A stretch of DNA of 64,000 bases from assembly GCA_032622095.1 (NCBI GenBank), contig CP136068.1, positions 152,483,151 through 152,547,150 on the forward strand. Reading direction: 5' to 3'. Within the stretch, counting starts at the first letter, position 1, and every line of letters begins with the position of its first letter. This stretch comes from Siphonodentalium dalli (Eukaryota; Mollusca; Scaphopoda; Gadilida; Siphonodentaliidae). The notes beneath the pieces were generated by a model. The model was not told where the DNA came from. It ran no database searches and saw only the letters and a list, made by a program, of their open reading frames with translations. Of this stretch, positions 55,567 through 64,000 are shown piece by piece. Made by a program: the position numbers and the translations under genes.

Positions 55567-55954
55567 TTGAATTTTTGTTCTGTATGTGTCAGGCAATATA
55601 TAAGTAGGCATTTCCTATTCATACTCCATAGTCTAGTGTTCCAAATAAACGTCCAGGGTGGAAATCCTGACAAATAATCATGCCGGGAAGTACAGTTAGA
55701 AACCATTATAACTGAGGATTTTCAATGGGATAGAGAAATTGTCCGGAATGTGCACAAACGTACACCGGTATTTCCACAAGGACACATCAAATCCAGTCTA
55801 TGAGATGGTTAATATTATGCCAATTCCGGTGTCCCTCTTCAGAACAGTTGTCAAAACATAAACAAACATGACATATTAGGAGTAACATCCATGCTCGATC
55901 CAGATATATTTGACATAATACGTTTGGTATCAATACTTGTTATGCAAATTGTGT

Positions 55955-56410
55955 GTCATTATGTACAGTTGTCATCAAAAGGCATAAAACTGGTATCAAT
56001 AGATAAATAAGAAACTCCTCCCAGCAATTTTAATATGTTCATCCGTCCGTCTGTCCATCCGTTTATTAGCAGTTTTGGTTTCCGGATGATAACTTTAGTT
56101 TGGGTTATTTTATCGAAATTTGGTATGTGAGTTTTCCTGACCAAAATACCAGTACAGGTAAAGTTCTAATATGGGTTCGATCCGAATATATTTTACTGAC
56201 TTATGGCTCTTTTCGACATAGAATTTTCAATATTTGAGGTTTCCGGATGATAACTTTAGTTTGGTTTATTTTATCGGAACCAAATTTGGTAGGTGAGTTT
56301 TCAAGACCAAAATACAGGTCAAGTTCGATTATGGGTTTGGCCGAATTATTTTATTGCTGACTTATGGCTCTTTTCGAATTAGAATTTTCAATATTTGAGG
56401 TTACTACAAT
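55955..56410. repeat. Family K repeat with internal duplication
   Basis: CATCCGTCCGTCTGTCCATC, then two ~165-bp blocks with CCGGATGATAACTTTAGTTT and TTATGGCTCTTTTCGA. Confidence 0.65.
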
Positions 56411-56582
56411 TTAGTGTGACTGCATTTGTTTGTTTGTGTACAGTTCATAAAAGCATACCAGACATATTTTGTCATACCCAGCGTAGCTCTTATCAACAAA
56501 GCATACTCAAGGTTCAGGTGGAGGGAGATAATGTAATAAATGTGCATGTTTATTTGGAACACTAGAGTAGGTATCTGTTTAT

Positions 56583-56800
56583 GTACAGTAATGCCCTAAT
56601 TAATCGACTCAATAACCACAGCAGAATTATGGGTAATTTTTCAGGATTTAGTCGGAAATATGGCTTGTTGCCATTCATCGGAAAGCTCTCAGTGAGAGCT
56701 TTCTGATGAATGGCAACAAGCCATATTTCCGACTAAATCCTGAAAAATTACCCATAATTCTGCTGTGGTTACGAAGTTGATTAATTAGGGCATTACTGTA
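56583..56800. mobile_element. Family B MITE
   Basis: Full 218-bp palindrome with TACAGTAATGCCC and GGGCATTACTGTA ends. Confidence 0.9.
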
Positions 56801-56840
56801 GGCTTCCTCAGATCAGTATTGGTTTTCTCTGAGATCTAAA

Positions 56841-57106
56841 TTAACCCTCTCTGTACTAAATGGGTTCCCCCACTAACTTATAAAAGTATACATTGCAACA
56901 GTCCATTATTAATTTGAATGGGTGTTAAGGTAAAAAAACAGACAACGGCCAAAACAAAATGATAATACAACAGCAGAATGATTTAGATTCATTGGTGGGA
57001 AATGTTCAGATAATAAGTTCAACAAATGGTCATTTGTTGAACTTATTATCTGAACATTTCCTAAGGGAATTACTCGTCAATGAGTATTTAGTATAGAGAG
57101 AGTTAA
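56841..57106. mobile_element. Family G MITE (TTAA-ended)
   Basis: TTAACCCTCTCTGTACTAAA and TTTAGTATAGAGAGAGTTAA ends carry TTAA. An internal hairpin AATGTTCAGATAATAAGTTC faces its complement at 57002-57060. Confidence 0.8.
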
Positions 57107-57894
57107 TAATCTTGATGAATCATGTACTAAACCATACATATTGTTTCATGAGTAAGTTTAGCAGCTCAGAAGTAATGATAACTATTGCAGGAATTAACTC
57201 AAATCAAGACAAAATTAAAAGATGTTTTCATGCAAGATATTATTGGCAAAAATGATAGATGATCTTCACCCGAGGTATATTATGAAGTACCCTGTTCCCA
57301 TTTTTATACAATTGATATTATATTACTATATTAAAGAATTTTAAAACTGCCATGTATGTATAACCTTATACACATACAAAAAATCTTAGATAAATCCTTC
57401 CGGAGAAGAGTATTCGTTTTATTCATATTATATTATAAGATTCTTTTAAAGACTGCCATGTGCATTTAACCTTCCCCACATACAAAAACTCATAATTAAT
57501 TCCCTCCAGAAAAGTATTGACAGCATTAATAATGGTATATTGATCATGTCAGCGTGATTCCATACCTGTCTATCCACATATGTACTCATTATTCATACAT
57601 GTACAAGACCTCTATCTTTTACTATTTATTACACGATAGACTGATTCTAGACAGTCGTACTTCAGCCTATTTATTTTTGTTGAGCATTACTTAACCCCAC
57701 TCCCCTCACCACCCACTGACGCTGAATTGTTCAAGTTTTTCACGTTTCCATTGATTATGGTATCCAGGATCTCCAAATCTTACAGAAAGAAGAGTTTTTT
57801 TCGTTTGGCATTAAATAGATTATAAACTGAAATGTCAATTTTTTATTGAATCAAAGCAGACGACTTATTGAAGGCTATGACGTCCTGTATTTTG
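57107..57894. other. Intergenic DNA with short duplications
   Basis: AAAACTGCCATGTATGTATA and AAGACTGCCATGTGCATTTA blocks near 57342 and 57449 are a diverged ~107-bp duplication. No gene is recognised. Confidence 0.5.
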
Positions 57895-58435
57895 GTACCT
57901 AGGTACCCTATTCCACGTTTTGGAGATCCTGGGTACCTTATCAACTTTTCGAGATCCTGGGTACCCTAATCAACTTTCGAGATCCTGGGTACCCTAATCA
58001 ACATTACGAAATCCTGGGTACCCTGATCAACCTTTCAGAGATCCTGGGTACCCTAATCAACATTACGAGATCCTGGGTACCCTAATCAACATTTCAGAGA
58101 ACCTGGGAACCCTAATCAACTTTCGAGATCCTGGGTACCCTAATCAACATTTCAGAGATCATGGGTACCTAATTCAACGATTTGAGATCTTGGGTAGCCT
58201 AATCAACATTACAAGCCCCAGGGTACCCAAATCAACGTTTCGAGATATTGGGTACCCTGATCATCAATATGAGATCATGGGTACTCTAATCAACGTTTCG
58301 GAGATCCTGGGTACCCTAATCAACGTTTCGGAGATCCTGGGTACCCTAATCAAGTAAATCAACAATATGAGATCCTGGGTACCCTAATCAATGTTTCGGA
58401 GATCATGGGTACGCTAATCAACGGAAACATGTGAA
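57895..58435. repeat. Degenerate ~30-bp tandem repeat, about 17 units
   Basis: GAGATCCTGGGTACCCTAAT + CAAC(G/A)TTTCG repeats with variable length (28-33 bp) and frequent substitutions. Confidence 0.92.
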
Positions 58436-59232
58436 CTTTGTAAATTCATCCCCACTGATGATCCATTATTTAATAGCACTCATTGTATAAGTAATTCATT
58501 CAGGTAGATACTGTATTTATCACTCATCATACAACACACTCTAGTCATTATGTCCGATATATTCTTATGATGTAAATAACCATGTACATAAATTTGTGAT
58601 ATTTGAATAAAAATTATTTTATTATTACACTTCTGTGTTATTTTATTTGACTTTAAAGATGGATTATCTCTTTAAATAGCAAATTCTAGATAGTTTTCTG
58701 GGTATGAAATAATACGTATGAGTTGGAAATCCCTGCCCGGAAATGATTCTATCAATTAATATGGATTTTATTTTTATATTATTTTATTCAATTAATGGGA
58801 CGCTTCTTTGTTCTATAAACAGAACTTTTAGATAGAGGCCTCCATCATGGTGCTCCGAACGAATGCGAGCCGAAAAATGTCTCCGATTGATTATATCTAT
58901 TGTAATATAAAGTGTGAATCAAGTAGATAAGATCTAGAATGTAGCATATGCTTGTTTTCAATGATTAAAATAACTGAAATAACAAAAAAACGCAAATAAA
59001 AAAAGACGGTGGTGAATATCAGGGACCATTATTGAATGGCACAAAGTTATTTTATACTAAAAAAAAATCCAAATTGATAGATGCATTTACAGACAGGGGT
59101 CTTCGATTCGTATTTATTATTTCATACCCAGGAAACTATATAAATCATGTTGCGGAAGAGATAATTCACCTTTAATAGGTGAATAGATAAATAGGTACAC
59201 AGTCTTTGTTGGCTGATAAATTGAGTCCAATA
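58436..59232. other. Intergenic DNA; AATAAA with downstream AT-rich tract
   Basis: GAATAAAAATTATTTTATT near 58603 looks like a poly(A) signal, but no gene can be tied to it. Otherwise nothing is recognised. Confidence 0.4.
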
Positions 59233-59414
59233 CTGCGAAATTATGGGTAATTTTTCAGGATTCAGTCGGAAATATGGCTTGTTGTCATTCATCAGAAAGC
59301 TCTCAGTGAGAGCTTTCCGATGAATGGCAACAAGTCATATTTCCGACTAAATCCTGAAAAATTACTCATAATTCTGCTGTGGTTAAGGGGTCGATTATTT
59401 AGAGCATTACTGTA
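59233..59414. mobile_element. Family B MITE, left terminus decayed
   Basis: From GCGAAATTATGGGTAATTTT to AGAGCATTACTGTA; the first ~35 bp of the left arm are unrecognisable. Confidence 0.84.
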
Positions 59415-59487
59415 TGTAAAAAATTTAACACCTCGTTGCTCAAAAATACTGTATCATAATCTCCAGTCGGGTTTATAAGTCTCATAG

Positions 59488-60057
59488 TTCAAAGGGGTAC
59501 TGTATGCCATTTTCAATAAATTCCCGGTGACAACAATGATCTAATATCGATAATATATAGAAAACTAAGTAATTTGAGTCGAAGATGTATTCTGTAAACG
59601 TTCAGGTTAATAGGTTATCTTAAAATAAAAGTTAATAATTTGATATAAATTTAATTTATGGCTGGAGTCATAAATTAAATTACGAATTTCCACGTATACA
59701 AGACGTAATCAAAATAATTCACGGATAGTGGATTGGGCAAAGCGTGGCACACATGATCGTGTACAAAATTATGTTGATATGGGGCGTAAAATCAAGCCAC
59801 TCACTGACTAGTGACTATACAATGACTTAATGAGTATATGGGACTAGTATGCATATAATTAATATAACATTTATTTGATACATTTGCTTGAAAATTGTCC
59901 AAAAATTACTCGACAACAACGCATTCCGGCTAATCTGCCATCCGTAACATTACTTCGTACTCAACAGACTTTCAAATAATGGAAATCTGATTACCTTATT
60001 CTACGACTCAGAGACTATAGAAACCAACAACAACATTTGAGTACAGTATCCCTTTAA
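59488..60057. mobile_element. Possible family I element
   Basis: AAAGGGGTACTGTA near 59491 and TACAGTATCCCTTTAA at 60042 could be inverted ends. Inside is TAAATTTAATTTATG / CATAAATTAAATTA. Only one copy is seen. Confidence 0.5.
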
Positions 60058-60427
60058 AGACATGTTATGGACTTGTTCGGGTGCAATAAACTGACAAGTT
60101 AGTACTCAGGTGCTGTGCCAACTGGGGGATGTAAAATTCTACTAACACCGCCGAAAATCTCAACGAAATCGATCACACCACTCCACAGAAAACATTGCCA
60201 AAACAACGCGCAATTGTAAATATTTACATCTCGATTCGGGACGCGATAAACAAACGCAAATGATTTCACCAACGAGAGTCATTGAATTAAATTGATATAT
60301 AAGTCATATAAGAATGACGGTGTGTGTTGTAAATTTGGATTTATATTCATGAAAATAACTACTTTGAGAAAGATTATTCTTTATTTCTATTTGCTCACAC
60401 TACCTGAATGTTTCACATCACTTTAAA
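60053..60427. mobile_element. Family H element
   Basis: TTTAAAGACATGTTATGGAC ... TTTCACATCACTTTAA; the centre TTACATCTCGATTCGGGAC is shared with 17180-17429 and 38067-38436. Confidence 0.78.
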
Positions 60428-60906
60428 TGTACTCAATCCGATCAGAGGGTCCCCATATCATCAAGATACAACAACAACAACAACAACATTTCTTCAAAAT
60501 ACGCTCTAGTTATCAGAATCAATTAATTGCAACAAAATAATGCTAACCACTGTCAACTATGGTATAAAATTGCAACAAAACGTGTTATTTATCAACATTT
60601 TGTTCAACGAAATATCGCGTATCATCACTAGAGTATTCACGAAATTTAGCCGTATTACCACCTGTTTATAGAGTTATCAATCTTCAACCACAATTTTGTA
60701 CGAGACCATCCTTTTGATGGCATGTTTCTGGGCCACAAACAATTGAAATAACAAACTTCAAAAATCGATATCTGATCACTCTAAGCTTTGATGGGTAGGT
60801 TCCTCGACTCGATTCAAATATATTTTTTTACCCCCCCCCCCCCCCCCCCCCCCGAAGCCAAAGAAATTGTAATTTAGGGGTGTTTAATTGGATTGAGTAC
60901 CTTTAA
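60423..60906. mobile_element. Family D element
   Basis: TAAATGTACTCAATCCGATC and GGATTGAGTACCTTTAA form inverted ends. A C run at 60833-60853 lies near the right end. It abuts family H at a shared TTTAA. Confidence 0.8.
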
Positions 60907-62617
60907 TCAGTGACTGTGGTCTGAAGCCAGCTAATCTCTTGATGACCAAATATTAATTCACACCTGTGCTGACTGTTCTCAAAACACTATGTGATGCTAG
61001 AGTCAATTATAGGGATAGATAGGAGATGGCCCCATAAATGTCTGGATTTAGGTACATTTCCCCCTGTAAAGTTATTTTACCCTGAAATTATTTGTTTTGT
61101 TGTGATCATGCTACATTGTGAAAACAAATGTATAATACACTGTACAATACAAACTGTTTACTGACCATTATAAATGTTTATAGCTTTTAATTATACAAAA
61201 TTAATGAAAGTTGGTCTAAATTTTAACCATAAAAAAAAAACAAATGGTGTGATTGGCAACGAGTAAGTTGTATGCATGCTTTCCCAATAAAACATTTGGT
61301 CAGCATGCAGGACAAGGCATTGAGTGCCCTTATTAGTTCTACGATATTTTCCACTTTACCACAAAAAGCATTAAATAAAATACATATGTTACATCGAGGA
61401 ACTATGGTTTAGGGATACAAACGATAATTATTGTGCATAATTATGCTAACACATGTTGTAACCACTGGTAGACTAGTACATGTATAGGCTGAGTTGCTGT
61501 GTATAAATACACATACATTATGTGTATACCCTTGCATTATTTAAATAACAATTCCATCAGAATCACTACTTAGATTACACGAGTCCGTCTGTCCGTGCGT
61601 CGGGATGTCTGTCTGCTCATATATCTCAACCACGGCCCGGGTTTAGCATCAGGATGGCTTTCAAAAGAGGGTTCATTGACGTTGTTCACAACTCACATAA
61701 GGAGCGTATTAACATTTCACTCGATGATATTTTGGATGGTTCGAGCGAAATACAAATTGCCTTGTTCGCCATATATATATTGCCTTATAAGACACATAAA
61801 ACATGTATTCATGTAGATGGGTATGTGATCATCGACTTGCGCAAACGCACAATATTATAAATTTGGTAAAATCGTAAAATGTCAACGAAAACGTTCTACT
61901 GGGCTACACAATTTGAGTATACTTATGGTTCTCTGTGAAGATGTATAACAACTAACCCAACACGAAATGACCTCATTCTAAAATAAGGATAGAATCGGAA
62001 TTATTTGCTAGTATTGAAATAATAAAGGTGATCGGCTTTGCCCGGGCTATCCGCTTTGACGGACCCTTTCATATTACCAAGCTCTGCTTCAATATGGTCC
62101 TGCCGTGTGTATATGTATAACAGTGTCAATGATTATCTAATGAACTTTATTGAACTTGAACTCCCCTATCCATCCAGTTCCAGAGTAAAAGAAATTTGTC
62201 ATCTAAAAAAAATCCACGGGACTTATAAATAAATATGGACTCTCCAAGCATAACCTAAGTTTCCTTTTTTTTTAAACAGCTTGTGCTATATGTAGATGCT
62301 GTCTTTAAGAATAATCATCATTCAAGCGGATTCAAATGTCGAAAGTTATATTACTACTCGCCCTTTCTCGAACAATGTGTGACAAACGTTTCCGGAATCT
62401 AAACAGTTTCGTTTCTGATCCGATGTTTAACATCCATACTTTTTACTAGTATCGGTTCATTATTACTTCCTGTTTTGAAACAACGTGGTTCTGACGAAAA
62501 CGCTTTCACGTTTGTGAAATCTTCCGAAACTCGCATATAAAAATCAGCGTAAGGGGGTTGATAATATATTCTAATCAGTTTAATAACTGTGTTATGGTCG
62601 TTTGAATCAAGAGAAAC
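60907..62617. other. Intergenic DNA upstream of La
   Basis: CCGTCTGTCCGTGCGTCGGG at 61584 and a ~300-bp block after it resemble a dispersed repeat but have no second copy here. A TATAAATA motif at about 62225 is far from the La start and is not assigned. ATG-GTC-GTT-TGA at 62593-62604 is a possible three-codon upstream open frame if it lies in the 5' UTR. Confidence 0.5.
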
Positions 62618-63721
62618 ATGTCTGAAACCAATGGATGCACCACGGAGTTGGAAGGGAAAATAATAAAACAGGTCGAGTACTATTTTGGCGACATAAATTT
62701 GGCTCGCGACAAATTCCTCCAAGAACAAATAAAAGAAGATAATGGCTGGGTTGCGATGGCGACGATGCTCAACTTCAACCGTTTGAAAAATATTTGTGAT
62801 GACACTGAAGCAATATGTAAGGCTTTGAAGAAATCTGAAAGTGGTTTGATGGAAGTGAGTGAAGACAAGACAAAAATAAGGCGCTCTGAAAAATGTCCAC
62901 TGCCAGAAAATTCAAAGGAGAGAAATAAGGAGATAAATGAAAGGTCAGTCTATGTCAAGGGATTCCCACTCAATGCTTCACTCGACCAGATAATGGAGTT
63001 CATGGAAAAATTCGGAAAAATTGAGAGTGTTTTCATGAGAAGAGACGCCAAAAAAGACTTCAAAGGGTCAGTTTTCTCAACATTCCAAGACAAGAATGAC
63101 ATTGAGAAATTCCTCAAAGACGACAATGTTGTCAAGTTTGATGACAATGAACTTATAAAACGTACGAAGGATGATTATTACAAGAGTAAAGAAAGGGAAA
63201 TGCGGGAGAAACGAGAAGAAGCACAGAAACAGAAGATGAAGAACATGGAACAGAAAATTGAAGAGCAGAATGAGAAGCTAAAGTCGAACATGACAGAAGG
63301 AGCAGTGGTTGAACTGAAAGGATTCACAGAGGACGTTGAATTGTCTGACTTGAAAAATTTCTTCAATGACTACGGGAAAGTAGCATGGGTTGATTATTTC
63401 CCAAACACTAAACTATCCACTGTAAGGTTTGACGGAGTGAATTCTGCAAAGACTGTAATCACCAACATAAAAGCGACTCATAATGAAAAAGTTGTTGTGA
63501 ATAACATGGAACTAGAATGTCGCATTCTGGAAGGTGAAGAAGAAATTGAACATTGGAAACAAATTCTGAAAGAGAAGACAGAAAAACGTAATAAAGACAA
63601 AAACAGATCTTTCAATAAGAAAGGTCGAGGATACCAGGGCAGAAGGAGCTATGGCAAACATAAGGACTCCAGCCAAGGTGATGATGAACCGGCCACCAAG
63701 AAAGCTAAGGCTGATGACTGA
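62618..63721 (+). CDS. SSB: La protein (Lupus La / SSB homologue), intronless
   Basis: A 367-residue protein that binds 3' oligo-U ends of RNA polymerase III transcripts and helps small RNAs mature in the nucleus. The La motif (residues ~8-95) keeps Q18, Y21, Y22, D31 and F33, equivalent to the UUU-3'OH binding residues of human La. RRM1 (~109-185) has SVYVKGFP. A charged helical linker (~188-224) leads to the C-terminal xRRM (~228-325), then a basic Gly/Arg segment and KKAK near the end as a likely nuclear signal. It is slightly shorter than human La (408 residues). The start is chosen from AAACATGT context and alignment to the La N-terminus. The frame is intact with no intron, whereas vertebrate SSB genes have many. 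Confidence 0.95.
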   Translation: MSETNGCTTELEGKIIKQVEYYFGDINLARDKFLQEQIKEDNGWVAMATMLNFNRLKNICDDTEAICKALKKSESGLMEVSEDKTKIRRSEKCPLPENSKERNKEINERSVYVKGFPLNASLDQIMEFMEKFGKIESVFMRRDAKKDFKGSVFSTFQDKNDIEKFLKDDNVVKFDDNELIKRTKDDYYKSKEREMREKREEAQKQKMKNMEQKIEEQNEKLKSNMTEGAVVELKGFTEDVELSDLKNFFNDYGKVAWVDYFPNTKLSTVRFDGVNSAKTVITNIKATHNEKVVVNNMELECRILEGEEEIEHWKQILKEKTEKRNKDKNRSFNKKGRGYQGRRSYGKHKDSSQGDDEPATKKAKADD

Positions 63722-64000
63722 TAGCCACTGATTTTAAAACATTAAATGCATTGGTGATAGAAGCACAAGTCATTGTCAGTGAATATGAAAATGTGACCAG
63801 TAGACACATGTAGACAGTTTTGTTTATGTTCACTGATCACATGTAGAGTCATAGAACATAAATTTGTCGTATTTTGTACAAATTTGAAAGAAACAGACTA
63901 CAGTCATTCTCATACATGTATACATGTACCGAGATACCAGGAAATTGGTTTTAGAGGCAGTTTGGTTTCAAATTTCATAGCTCGTCAGATTCATTTTGGC
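63722..64000 (+). other. La 3' flank
   Basis: ATTAAA at about 63740 is a possible variant poly(A) signal. No A tract follows within the window, so there is no direct sign of a retrocopy tail. Confidence 0.45.

Noticed and set aside
58600-58630. Poly(A) site of the nephrin-like transcript
   Set aside because: It lies more than 9 kb after the stop with no supporting exon or continuity.
61595-61860. Two overlapping ~70-codon open frames upstream of La
   Set aside because: They overlap in different frames, lack domains and start contexts, and follow a CCGT-type repeat phrase.
62399-63366. Antisense open frames over the La gene
   Set aside because: Shadow frames of a strongly supported sense coding region.

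Overview
The window is eukaryotic, AT-rich and intron-rich, and looks like a lophotrochozoan genome, most likely a bivalve mollusc. The support is long introns with standard GT-AG splice sites, very dense short palindromic DNA-transposon derivatives (MITEs), repeats rich in CCGT runs next to GGGGGTATAC hairpins, tRNA-derived SINE heads and a LINE fragment. The species call is an inference; no rRNA or mitochondrial marker is present.

There are two protein-coding genes, both on the + strand. Positions 8004-49274 hold 19 exons of a nephrin / Sticks-and-stones / Hibris type cell-adhesion receptor. Only the 5' end is missing (signal peptide and first half of Ig1). Read in order, the exons give Ig1 (second half), Ig2-Ig6, a cysteine-less spacer domain, Ig7, Ig8, one FN3 domain, a transmembrane helix and a cytoplasmic tail with tyrosine motifs, a proline-rich SH3 site and a C-terminal RGHLV. 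All exon phases join without a frameshift, giving about 1,263 residues within the window. Positions 62618-63721 hold an intact, intronless La (SSB) RNA-binding protein gene.

Layout: 1-3157 is a 57-bp tandem array cut by the window edge. 3158-8003 holds repeats and presumed upstream or intronic DNA. 8004-49274 is the nephrin-like gene, its introns packed with MITEs. 49275-62617 is 3' flank and intergenic DNA, also MITE-rich, with a degenerate 30-bp array at 57895-58435. 62618-64000 is the La gene and its 3' flank.

Four mobile families can be classified from visible target-site duplications: family A (hAT-like, exact 8-bp duplications), B (Tc1/mariner-like, TA, supported by two paralogous empty sites), C (piggyBac-like, TTAA) and E (9-bp duplications). 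Family C elements share one palindromic core cassette although their termini belong to several different types. B and C also occur joined as composite units.

The most unusual signal is in the nephrin-like gene. Several exon-intron boundaries are locally duplicated in tandem: five in-frame 33-nt micro-exon-like units after the Ig5a exon, four decoy acceptors before the Ig6 exon, a duplicated in-frame donor at the proline-rich tail exon, and a decayed partial copy of the Ig3 exon.
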